Source of the DNA: CADEDV01 sp964412375
GTDB taxonomy: Bacteria > Bacteroidota > Bacteroidia > Chitinophagales > Chitinophagaceae
Length of the DNA: 64,000 bases
Reading direction: 5' to 3'
Assembly (NCBI GenBank): GCA_964412375.1
Contig: CAYPOD010000012.1
Coordinates: 31,864-95,863, forward strand
The notes under the pieces are model-generated. The model was given only the letters and a program-made list of their open reading frames with translations, was not told the DNA's origin and did no database searches. Positions 8,616-16,042 of the stretch are shown piece by piece. The translations under genes and the position numbers were made by a program. Position 1 is the stretch's first letter. The number at the start of each line of letters is the position of its first letter.

Positions 8616-9233
8616 ATGGATCGTCGTGAACTTTTAAAAATGATCGCTGTGCTCACCGGGGCTGCTGTGGTGGGTGGTGAAACATTCCTGACGGGCTGCA
8701 CTTCCGGTGGAAAAACAGGGATAAATTTTTCTGCCTCCGACCTGGCCCTGCTGGATGAAGTGGGTGAAACCATTTTACCGGCCACCTCTTCTCCCGGTGC
8801 CAAAGAGGCCAAAGTAGCTGAACTCATGCAGGTGATCGTGAAAGATTGCTACCCGGCCGATAGCCAGGATGCATTTGTGAAAGGTATTGGTGAACTGGAT
8901 GAGGCCTGCAAAGCCATGCACAGTAAATCGTTCATGGACTGCAGCCCGGAACAAAGAAAAGCGTTGTTGCTGAAACTGGAAGAAGAAGCAAAAGAGTTCA
9001 ATAAAATGCAGGATGAAAAGGACAAACCTGTAAGGGAAAAACTAAAAGAGCAGGATAAAGGCTATGACTTTGTTGCATCACCGAGGCATTATTACACCAT
9101 GATGAAACAGCTTACCCTATTAGGCTATTTCACTTCTGAAGTAGCAGCCAAAAAAGCGTTGCGTCATAATCCCGTTCCGGGGAAATACGACGGGGCTTAC
9201 CCGTATAAAAAAGGTGACAAGGCATGGGCCTGA
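8616..9233 (+). CDS. Gluconate 2-dehydrogenase subunit 3 family Tat lipoprotein
   Basis: This 205-residue protein begins M-D-R-R-E-L-L-K, a twin-arginine signal, with a lipobox (L-T-G-C) at residues 26-29. It should be exported by Tat and lipid-anchored. The remainder matches the subunit-3 family by its D-E-V-G-E-T-I-L-P-A segment near residue 48 and the late Y-Y-T-M-M-K-Q-L-T-L-L-G-Y-F segment near 166. In characterised dehydrogenases of this type the small subunit carries the export signal for the signal-less flavoprotein. Here one small subunit follows two GMC genes, so it may chaperone both (inference). Confidence 0.85.
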   Translation: MDRRELLKMIAVLTGAAVVGGETFLTGCTSGGKTGINFSASDLALLDEVGETILPATSSPGAKEAKVAELMQVIVKDCYPADSQDAFVKGIGELDEACKAMHSKSFMDCSPEQRKALLLKLEEEAKEFNKMQDEKDKPVREKLKEQDKGYDFVASPRHYYTMMKQLTLLGYFTSEVAAKKALRHNPVPGKYDGAYPYKKGDKAWA

Positions 9234-9277
9234 TGTGAAATGTATTTTAGTTTGCTTACCCAAAAAATAAGTTCATC

Positions 9278-10171
9278 ATGCACCAAAACAGAAGAGACTT
9301 TTTAAAGATAGGCGGCCATCTTGCTGCTGCTATTGCTCTTGGACCGATGGCCTGCAAACTGATGCCAAAGAAAGAAGACGAAAAGCCAGGTGTAGCTCAG
9401 AAAGGATTTGAAACTTTCGGGTTACAGCTCTATTCGCTGCGGCAGGATATGCCGAATGACCCCAAAGGAGTTTTGCAACAGGTGGCATCCTATGGTTATA
9501 AGCAAATAGAAAGTTATGAAGGAGGCCAGGGAATGTTCTGGGGCATGAGCAATACTGATTTTAAGAAGTACATGGATGACCTCGGCATGGCTATCGTTGC
9601 CAGTCATTGCGACATGAATACAAATTTTGAAAAGAAAGCAGAAGAGGCGGCCGCCATTGGCATGAAATATCTTATTTGCCCCTGGCTTGGTCCGCAAAAA
9701 TCACTCGATGATTTTAAGCGTTATGCTGAAACCTTTAATCAGAAAGGCGAGATATGCAAAAAGAACGGGATAAGATTTGCTTATCATAACCACGACTATA
9801 CTTTCAAAGAACTGGAAGGGCAGTTGCCACAGGACCTGTTGATGAACAGCACCGATGCTTCACTGGTGGATTTCGAAATGGATATTTATTGGGTGGTTAC
9901 AGGTGGTCACGATGCGGAAGCCTGGTTTAAAAAATATAAGAACCGTTTCCGCCTTTGTCATGTAAAAGACAGGAGTAAAACACCGGTTGAAAATAACGGG
10001 CTTAATTCAGTTGATCTCGGTACCGGTGTGATTGACTTTGCCAAAGTGCTTAAGACAGCAAAAGAATATGGCATGGAATATTTTATCGTTGAGCAGGAAG
10101 CCTACCCCAACGGCACACCGCTGGAAGCCGTAAAAGCCGGGGCTGAATACATGAAAAAGCTGGTAATTTAA
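9278..10171 (+). CDS. Tat-exported sugar phosphate isomerase/epimerase-like TIM barrel
   Basis: This 297-residue protein has a twin-arginine motif (Q-N-R-R-D-F-L-K, residues 3-10), and A-C-K follows the hydrophobic core, so a lipidated mature N-terminus is possible. The TIM-barrel domain has metal-site-type segments: F-A-Y-H-N-H-D-Y near residue 168, V-D-F-E-M-D-I-Y near 200, L-C-H-V-K-D near 230 and I-V-E-Q-E near 270. It is the third member of this superfamily in the cluster. Related secreted members occur beside DUF1080/ThuA and GMC genes in Bacteroidota, where keto-sugar chemistry has been proposed. Its stop overlaps the stop of the convergent gene at 10168. Confidence 0.8.
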   Translation: MHQNRRDFLKIGGHLAAAIALGPMACKLMPKKEDEKPGVAQKGFETFGLQLYSLRQDMPNDPKGVLQQVASYGYKQIESYEGGQGMFWGMSNTDFKKYMDDLGMAIVASHCDMNTNFEKKAEEAAAIGMKYLICPWLGPQKSLDDFKRYAETFNQKGEICKKNGIRFAYHNHDYTFKELEGQLPQDLLMNSTDASLVDFEMDIYWVVTGGHDAEAWFKKYKNRFRLCHVKDRSKTPVENNGLNSVDLGTGVIDFAKVLKTAKEYGMEYFIVEQEAYPNGTPLEAVKAGAEYMKKLVI

Positions 10172-10686
10172 AAGAAGAAACCAACGTTGAATTTGATGCC
10201 GTGCTGCTGTCTCTCCACTCCGTTCAATTCATAAGTAAGCAGGCCATATCCAAAGGAAGCTGTAATTCCAGTCGCCCGGCGGAAACGGACAAAATAGCCA
10301 GCCAGCGCATTCAAAGACATGCCTGACTTTGTTTGCATATTTGCCTGCTTTTTCAGCAATACAAAACCGGGTTGAAATGCAATAAAGGGACCCGCCCTTT
10401 CCAGCCCTGCAAAATAAGCTCTGAAATCAGCATAGGCCTGAGAGAACCTGAGTTGTTCCTGGTGAAATCCATTGAACATATAAATATCAAAACCGGCGCC
10501 TGTCGTAATGTTTTCTCCGAGCAGTGCCCCGGCGCCGATACTAATGCCGGGTTTGGCTATCACTTCGTTATTGCCATACATCGTGAATGAAACCTGGCCA
10601 TATCCCCGCTGCCGGTAGCCTGTATATTTTTGCGACAGGCATTCCTCCATACAGGCAATAAAAGATATCACAAGCAGTAAACGCAT
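10168..10686 (-). CDS. Secreted protein of unknown function, probable small outer-membrane beta-barrel
   Basis: I chose the ATG at 10686 because it is followed directly by a signal peptide (M-R-L-L-L-V-I-S-F-I-A). The longer reading frame from 10761 would place 25 polar residues before it. The mature region of about 150 residues alternates Gly/aromatic and polar residues and ends in F-N-V-G-F-F-F, a C-terminal aromatic typical of outer-membrane barrels. I recognise no named family. Its stop codon overlaps that of the convergent TIM-barrel gene by two bases, leaving no room for a terminator between them. Confidence 0.6.
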   Translation of the reverse strand: MRLLLVISFIACMEECLSQKYTGYRQRGYGQVSFTMYGNNEVIAKPGISIGAGALLGENITTGAGFDIYMFNGFHQEQLRFSQAYADFRAYFAGLERAGPFIAFQPGFVLLKKQANMQTKSGMSLNALAGYFVRFRRATGITASFGYGLLTYELNGVERQQHGIKFNVGFFF

Positions 10687-10857
10687 TTTCTGAATTGACC
10701 CTTTCAATTTACTGAAAATCGTAAAAAAAAGGTTCAAAGTTGTCCCGGCATTTTTCAACAACCAGTAAATTCAGATGACAAATTCCGCCATTCCTCCAAA
10801 AATGTGCAAAGAACCGGTGGTAATTCATTAAATTACTGTTGAAATAAAAATACGGTT

Positions 10858-11019
10858 ATGAAAAAACTACTCATTGGCTTGGTATTGCTGGGGGGAATCA
10901 CCGCCATTGCATATGCCAGCCTTAACAGCAACCGTAAAAGCGACAAACAGGCAACAGAAAAAAAGATGGACAAAAAAGAAAAGAAAAAAGAGTGCAGGAA
11001 GAGCTGTCTTTTTAGTTAG
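10858..11019 (+). CDS. Small lysine-rich exported or membrane-anchored protein, 53 aa
   Basis: ATG at 10858 opens a 53-codon frame. It has an N-terminal hydrophobic segment (K-K-L-L-I-G-L-V-L-L-G-G) and a cleavable-looking A-Y-A-S site, then a very Lys-rich tail with two cysteines (C-R-K-S-C) four residues from the end. It is followed 16 bp later by a strong intrinsic terminator, which supports a real transcribed unit. The family is not recognised. It could be a small membrane-tethered cationic peptide; a function cannot be assigned. Confidence 0.5.
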   Translation: MKKLLIGLVLLGGITAIAYASLNSNRKSDKQATEKKMDKKEKKKECRKSCLFS

Positions 11020-11035
11020 CCGGTACCGCTTTGTC

Positions 11036-11075
11036 AAAAAAACCCTTCCCTCTTCCGGAGCGAAGGGTTTTTTTT
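11036..11075 (+). terminator. Intrinsic terminator after the 53-aa gene
   Basis: A stem with arms AAAACCCTTC and GAAGGGTTTT encloses a loop of about 13 nt containing a nested CTC/GAG pairing, and it ends in a run of T. It sits 17 bp past the 53-aa stop codon. Confidence 0.8.
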
Positions 11076-11367
11076 ATTGATCCGGAGTAATGAACGGAAA
11101 AATGCCCAGGATCAAGATTATCATTCTTTTTAAACAATTGATTTTGTAATAGTTAGCCTGCGAACCATACCGATTTTTTCCTTAACCCAAATTTTACCTT
11201 TCCTGTTTCGGCCAAACTCCTAATTTTGAATCTGACTCCTAACCCATCAGATTCTCACCATTACGACTCCAAAAGAGTACCCGTTAAATTCAATACTTAC
11301 TATTCCATTACAGACTGGCTTATTGACCCGTAAAATGATTAATTGAACTTGTAAAAAGGGAGGATCT
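11076..11367. other. Intergenic region upstream of the acidic 89-aa gene
   Basis: Together with the preceding terminator this 348-bp gap holds no convincing gene. It carries one perfect TAnnTTTG element (11221-11228) and, just before the next start codon, an unusually strong ribosome binding site (AGGGAGG, 11357-11363). A leader of about 135 nt would result if the element is used. I saw no clear riboswitch-like fold. Confidence 0.5.
11221..11228 (+). promoter_or_regulatory. Candidate promoter -7 element (TAATTTTG)
   Basis: This is a perfect match to the Bacteroidota TAnnTTTG element on the plus strand. Only a poor -33 partner (TTTC) is visible upstream. It would drive the acidic 89-aa gene with a long leader. 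Confidence 0.3.
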
Positions 11368-11637
11368 ATGTATACGTATGATTTGCTGGAACCCGGTTGC
11401 CATTACCTGGTAAGAGAAAAAGAAGACTCACCCATAACACTGATAAAAGTGGCGGTGGAATCGGATCATTGCCTGTTCATTCAACGCTTTGATGACCCGA
11501 CGGAGACAGAGTGGAAACTGAAAAAAGACAACCTTGCTGACATCATCGAGTGCCTGAGTGACGAGGCGGTGAAAGCCTGGGAAGAACACTACAAAAGCAG
11601 CGAAGATGCCTATTACGAGGAAGATGATGATGATTAG
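11368..11637 (+). CDS. Small acidic protein of unknown function, 89 aa
   Basis: This compact cytoplasmic protein has no signal or membrane segment and ends in a strongly acidic tail (Y-Y-E-E-D-D-D-D). The first 60 residues look like a small beta-rich domain (L-E-P-G-C-H-Y-L-V-R, then alternating strands), followed by a helix around residues 58-75. The start is well supported: AGGGAGG lies 4 nt upstream, which is striking because most genes here have no Shine-Dalgarno sequence. A strong terminator follows, so it is probably monocistronic. I do not recognise the family. Confidence 0.65.
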   Translation: MYTYDLLEPGCHYLVREKEDSPITLIKVAVESDHCLFIQRFDDPTETEWKLKKDNLADIIECLSDEAVKAWEEHYKSSEDAYYEEDDDD

Positions 11638-11657
11638 GCCACTCATGTAAAATCTGG

Positions 11658-11703
11658 AAAAGGGTTAATGAAAGAAGCTATTTTTATTCATTAACCCTTT
11701 TTT
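11658..11703 (+). terminator. Intrinsic terminator abutting the aminopeptidase start codon
   Basis: A perfect 15-bp stem (11658-11672 with 11687-11701) and a 14-nt loop lead into a T run. That run ends immediately before the ATG at 11704. It terminates the acidic 89-aa gene but occupies the whole position where the next gene would have its ribosome binding region. Confidence 0.85.
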
Positions 11704-13176
11704 ATGCGCAACCGATTCTTTCTTTTTATCCTGTTTCTTATCCCTGTTTCTTTTGTTATGGCCCAGCCCGCTGCGCCGGCAGAAGAAGATTTGTTACCCA
11801 AAGATTACCTGTCAGCCTCCTTTCATGAAGGCCGGAGGAATGCCCTGCGGGAGATCATGCCGGATAATTCTGTGGTGGTGATCTTTGCCTACCCTACCCG
11901 CACTTATTCCAATGATGTGGAGTATAATTATCATCAAAATCCAGATCTCTACTATTTCAGCGGATACAAAGAGCCTCATTCGCTGTTACTTGTTTTTAAA
12001 GATAAACAAACGGATGAAAAAGGCAACAGCTACCGGGAATTGCTCTTTGTGCAAAAGAAAAATCCTCTTGCAGAGCAATGGAACGGCAAACGGCTGGGTG
12101 CAGAAGCGGCCCGGGAAAAGCTAGGTATAGAATACGCCTTCAACGGAGAGGATTTTCATTCCTTTGCTCTTGACTTTTCAAAATTTGACAAGATCATTTT
12201 CGATCGCTTCCCCACAGATATACCCAACAATGCCAGGGACAAAGCCGACCTGTATGACCTGGTGCAGCAGTTCAAACAAAAAGCTGCCATTCCTGAAGAA
12301 TATGCAACAAACAAACGGTTTGACAATCGTCTTTACCACAACCTTACGGCACAGTTGCGGGAAATAAAAACCGATGAAGAGATTGTGTTGTTGCGCAAAG
12401 CTGTGGAAATATCCTGCCAGGGACAGAATGAGGTGATGAAAGCTGTTCACCCGGGAATGTCTGAACTGGAGATACAGGGACTGCATGAATTTGTACACAA
12501 AAAATACGGTGCAGAGCATGTGGGATATGGTTCCATCATTGGCTCTGGTGAAAATGGCTGCACACTGCACTATGTTGAAAATAATAAGACCAGGGTAGGC
12601 AATTCACTTATCCTGATGGATGTGGGAGCGGAATATCATGGCTACACGGCCGATGTTACCCGGACCATTCCCGCAAACGGAAAATTTTCCGCAGCAGAAA
12701 AAGCTATTTACCAGATCGTTTATGATGCACAGGAAGCCGCTTTTCGCCTGATGAAACCCGGCGCCAAATGGTCTGATATCAGTAATGCAGCAAGAGAAAC
12801 CATAGCCGAAGGATTATTAAAGCTTGGCATAATCAAAGACAAAAAAGAAGTGAGCAAATATTACCCGCACGGGCTGGGTCATCATATCGGGCTGGATGTG
12901 CATGACCGTGGCACCTATGGCGAGATCAAAAAAGGAATGGTGCTGACCATTGAACCCGGCATTTATATCCCCGCAGGCAGCGACTGTGATAAAAAATGGT
13001 GGAGCATAGCCGTGCGGATAGAGGATGATGCGCTGGTTACAGAAACCGGGTACGAATTACTGTCTGAATTTGCACCGAGGAAGATCGCAGATATAGAAAA
13101 GATGATCGCTCAAAAAAGTGCATTGGATGATTTCAAGCTGCCGCCGCTGAAATCGGGAGAGAAGAAAGGGTTTTAA
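11704..13176 (+). CDS. Secreted Xaa-Pro aminopeptidase (M24B, PepP-like)
   Basis: This 490-residue protein starts with a signal peptide (residues 1-20, ending V-M-A-Q), so the enzyme is periplasmic or secreted. An aminopeptidase P N-terminal domain (about 30-200) precedes the pita-bread catalytic domain. The dinuclear metal ligands are all present: Asp306 (L-M-D-V-G), Asp317 (T-A-D-V-T), His393 (H-G-L-G-H), Glu417 (T-I-E-P-G) and Glu440 (V-R-I-E-D). The enzyme should remove N-terminal residues preceding proline. The start codon at 11704 is fixed by the signal peptide, although the upstream terminator hairpin ends two bases before it. Confidence 0.93.
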   Translation: MRNRFFLFILFLIPVSFVMAQPAAPAEEDLLPKDYLSASFHEGRRNALREIMPDNSVVVIFAYPTRTYSNDVEYNYHQNPDLYYFSGYKEPHSLLLVFKDKQTDEKGNSYRELLFVQKKNPLAEQWNGKRLGAEAAREKLGIEYAFNGEDFHSFALDFSKFDKIIFDRFPTDIPNNARDKADLYDLVQQFKQKAAIPEEYATNKRFDNRLYHNLTAQLREIKTDEEIVLLRKAVEISCQGQNEVMKAVHPGMSELEIQGLHEFVHKKYGAEHVGYGSIIGSGENGCTLHYVENNKTRVGNSLILMDVGAEYHGYTADVTRTIPANGKFSAAEKAIYQIVYDAQEAAFRLMKPGAKWSDISNAARETIAEGLLKLGIIKDKKEVSKYYPHGLGHHIGLDVHDRGTYGEIKKGMVLTIEPGIYIPAGSDCDKKWWSIAVRIEDDALVTETGYELLSEFAPRKIADIEKMIAQKSALDDFKLPPLKSGEKKGF

Positions 13177-13183
13177 ATGCAAT

Positions 13184-13218
13184 AAAAAGAGGCTGTGTAA
13201 ATTTTCAGCCTCTTTTTT
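13184..13218. terminator. Bidirectional intrinsic terminator
   Basis: AAAAGAGGCTG and CAGCCTCTTTT arms flank an 8-nt loop, with A and T runs on both sides. It separates the convergent aminopeptidase and repeat-lipoprotein genes and can serve both. Confidence 0.85.
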
Positions 13219-13235
13219 TATTCAATGACTTTAAT

Positions 13236-14921
13236 TTAAAATATCTGGTATCTGCGAAGCTCCAGTTGAAAATCGAGAGCATCGTTTTCATCAAACAATT
13301 CATATTTGATCAACCCCACATTCCGGGCATAATAGCTTTTGGAATAACCTACAACATCACTGGCATCCTGCCATACTCCGGGGGTGACTTCTATCTCCCA
13401 TTTTTCTTCAACTACTATCACATTCTGGAAGTTTTCGGTACCTGTCGAAGTAGTTACTGAAACGGCAACATCTTTTTGAAGTATGGTATAACTTAAGCGT
13501 AGTGTCAAAGAAAACGGTACTGGCGGCGGACCCGGGTCAATAAAATTACCAGCAAACGGAGCACTTTTCCAATTATGACCCTGCGCCTGGTCGTCCTTCA
13601 GAAATATATAGTCGGTCCAATTTGTATTTTCCGCACCATATATATTTTTCATGTCAATAAATTCAATATAATTTCCTCCGTTTTTTCTGTAATATCCTGA
13701 AGAGTCAAAACCTAAAGCAGCATTATCCGTAATCGCAAAAATATTATAGGTATTTCCGGAAATACTTATTGTTGAATTTGTTCTTCTGTATAAAGAGTCG
13801 TTAGGATCATCATCATACTCATAACTCCAGTTACTATTAGCTGTTCTTGGGAAATAATCAATGATAGCAGCCGTTACATCCACTGTAAAAGTGCAGGTGC
13901 TGCCGCCAAATGTCACGTTGAATGTCTGTGTTCCTGAAGCGTTAGGGTTGCCGGTTCCTGTTAATGTTATTGTTTGGCTGCCGGTTGCCGCAAAAGTGCC
14001 GCTGCCGGCAAAGCTAAATCCTGCAACAGTGTTTGTGCTGATGGCGTATGCTCCTGCTGCGGTAACATTCACCTGCACCTGAATCGTATTGGCAGCCGTC
14101 AAAGCAGTACCTACCATATAAGTACCGTTCACCGTTATCGGTGCACAGGCTCCTGGTGCTCCGCCCAGTGTACCGGCACCAGCGGAACCAACGTTCACCG
14201 TGAAATTACAGGTTGATGCGCCGGCTGTAACAGGGAAAACTGTGCTTCCGCCGCTGGTGGGTGTGCCGGTTCCGTTCAGTGTCACAATCTGGATACCCGT
14301 AGTGGGAAAAACACCGCTGCCCGCAAAAGTCATCCCGTTCAGCGTTGTAGTAATATTATAAGTTCCTACTGCTGTAACATTAATCTCAAGGTCCACTGTA
14401 TTAGTTGAATTCAACGCCTGCCCTAGGGCATAACTGCCATTGACCACCGCATTTGCACAATTTCCTGAAGCGCTGTTAAACGTAAACGTGGCCGGCCCCC
14501 CTGCCCCGGTAGGAAGGAAAGTAATGGGCACAGAACATACCTGCCCAAAGTAATGCAACACATAATTGAAAGTGCCTGAAGAAAAAGGTGTTCCTGTGCC
14601 TCGAACAGTAACTGTGGTCATGCCTAATGAAGAAAATATCCCGGTAACCCGGAAATGCACCCCGTTTACCGTATCGGTATAAACGGTGTACGACCCCGTC
14701 TTGGTTACATCAATATCCACCAGTATCTGGTTGGTGGCGCCGCTCAGCGCATCGCCCTGCACATATACACCACTCACCGTTTTGGGAAAACAATCACCTG
14801 TACCATCGGCCTGCAGGGAGCCTTCAGAGGGATTATTACCGGCTTCAAAACTGGTTTCCTTCTGGCAGGCATTGAAAAGGATAAGGGCTGCCAGGGGAAG
14901 GAAAACGAGAAGTTTTTTCAT
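13236..14921 (-). CDS. Repeat-containing surface or periplasmic lipoprotein, 561 aa
   Basis: The protein starts with a lipoprotein signal (L-F-N-A-C, Cys19). About residues 40-345 form three beta-rich repeats of roughly 95 residues. Each has a Cys near the start (G-x-C), a V-x-G-x-Y motif, a G-S-G-x-F core, a T-L-x-G-T-G turn, and a late C-x-F/I-x-V. Repeats two and three are closest; the first is diverged. Paired cysteines in each repeat may form a disulfide after export. Residues 350-561 form a separate domain rich in Tyr/Asp/Asn that I do not recognise. It could bind a surface ligand or matrix; no enzyme motif is seen. Confidence 0.7.
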   Translation of the reverse strand: MKKLLVFLPLAALILFNACQKETSFEAGNNPSEGSLQADGTGDCFPKTVSGVYVQGDALSGATNQILVDIDVTKTGSYTVYTDTVNGVHFRVTGIFSSLGMTTVTVRGTGTPFSSGTFNYVLHYFGQVCSVPITFLPTGAGGPATFTFNSASGNCANAVVNGSYALGQALNSTNTVDLEINVTAVGTYNITTTLNGMTFAGSGVFPTTGIQIVTLNGTGTPTSGGSTVFPVTAGASTCNFTVNVGSAGAGTLGGAPGACAPITVNGTYMVGTALTAANTIQVQVNVTAAGAYAISTNTVAGFSFAGSGTFAATGSQTITLTGTGNPNASGTQTFNVTFGGSTCTFTVDVTAAIIDYFPRTANSNWSYEYDDDPNDSLYRRTNSTISISGNTYNIFAITDNAALGFDSSGYYRKNGGNYIEFIDMKNIYGAENTNWTDYIFLKDDQAQGHNWKSAPFAGNFIDPGPPPVPFSLTLRLSYTILQKDVAVSVTTSTGTENFQNVIVVEEKWEIEVTPGVWQDASDVVGYSKSYYARNVGLIKYELFDENDALDFQLELRRYQIF

Positions 14922-15087
14922 AAAAAGGAGAATTAATTGGAATGGCTAAAAATACAACTATTTGCGTTACGGATGCTTCGAACTACATGATGCTAAAACG
15001 TTTAATCAGCCTGAATATTTTGCGCTACATAGCAAGAATCCTGCCCGAATAAAGCCTATTGAACTTTTTTTGTCTATCTTTTCCCAC

Positions 15088-16029
15088 ATGAAAAGAAGTG
15101 ATTTTCTGAAAGCGGCTGCATCTTTCACAGCTGCAGCAATACTTCCTGCTCCCGGTATTGCTGCTGGTGAAGGCCTGCCTGTTATCCGTTTTGCCCATCT
15201 TACTGACATTCATCTGAAACCTGGCCTGGTGCCTGAAAAAGGCATGGCCAAAGCCCTGCACCATGCCCAGCAACAAAAAGATATTGCCTTTATCATGAAC
15301 GGTGGCGATGCAATTTTTGATGCTCTTGAAGTGGATAAAGCAGGAACAAAAACCCAGTTTGACCTATTCAACAATATTTTGAAGAAAGAGAACAGCTTGC
15401 CTGTTTATCACTGCATTGGCAACCATGATGTGTGGGGCTGGTTCATCAAAGAAAACCTGTCTAACGGCCAGGCAGGCAAACCAGACCAGGATCGGTTGTA
15501 TGGCAAAACATGGGTAGTGGAAGAGTTTGGCATGAAGAAACGGTATTATAGCTTTAGTAAAGAAAACTGGCATTTTATTGTGCTGGACAGCACCCAACTG
15601 AATCCCAATGGCGGTTATATCGGGAAAGTGGATGAAGAGCAACTCGATTGGCTGAAGCAGGACCTGGAATCACACAAAGACAAATTCATCTGCATCATTT
15701 CGCATATCCCCGTTCTTTCCATTTGCGCCGGTTTGTTTTTTGAAAAAAATGAACCAAATGGCGATCTCGTCATCCAGCGCAACCTGATGCACACGGATTT
15801 CTTGCAGTTAAAAAAGATTTTTTTGCAATACCCGACTATTAAAGCTTGCATCAGCGGTCATATTCATTTGCAGGATGAACTCGAATATCTTGGCATAAAA
15901 TATTTTTGTAATGGTGCTGTTTCGGGCGGCTGGTGGAAAGGCGCCTTTCGTGAATTTGATCCTGCTTACGCTGTGATGGAACTGCACCCTGACGGCCAGG
16001 TAAAACGTACCATGTTATCATACGATTAA
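15088..16029 (+). CDS. Exported calcineurin-like metallophosphoesterase
   Basis: I chose the ATG at 15088 because it opens an export signal (M-K-R-S-D-F-L-K-A-A-A, single Arg after Lys, Tat/Sec-like). The frame is open further upstream to 14962, but that part has no signal features. The 313-residue protein has all metallophosphoesterase ligand blocks in order: H-L-T-D-I-H, G-G-D-A, G-N-H-D, S-H-I-P and G-H-I-H. It should hydrolyse phosphomonoesters or diesters in the periplasm. It is followed 13 bp later by the Asp-box propeller gene and then by a PafA-like phosphatase, suggesting a phosphate-scavenging or secreted-hydrolase group. Confidence 0.88.
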   Translation: MKRSDFLKAAASFTAAAILPAPGIAAGEGLPVIRFAHLTDIHLKPGLVPEKGMAKALHHAQQQKDIAFIMNGGDAIFDALEVDKAGTKTQFDLFNNILKKENSLPVYHCIGNHDVWGWFIKENLSNGQAGKPDQDRLYGKTWVVEEFGMKKRYYSFSKENWHFIVLDSTQLNPNGGYIGKVDEEQLDWLKQDLESHKDKFICIISHIPVLSICAGLFFEKNEPNGDLVIQRNLMHTDFLQLKKIFLQYPTIKACISGHIHLQDELEYLGIKYFCNGAVSGGWWKGAFREFDPAYAVMELHPDGQVKRTMLSYD

Positions 16030-16042
16030 TTTACTCATCTGA

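Noticed and set aside
13861..14216. Plus-strand open frames across the repeat lipoprotein
   Set aside because: They are antisense shadows of the tandem repeats; the minus-strand frame has the lipoprotein signal and coherent repeats.
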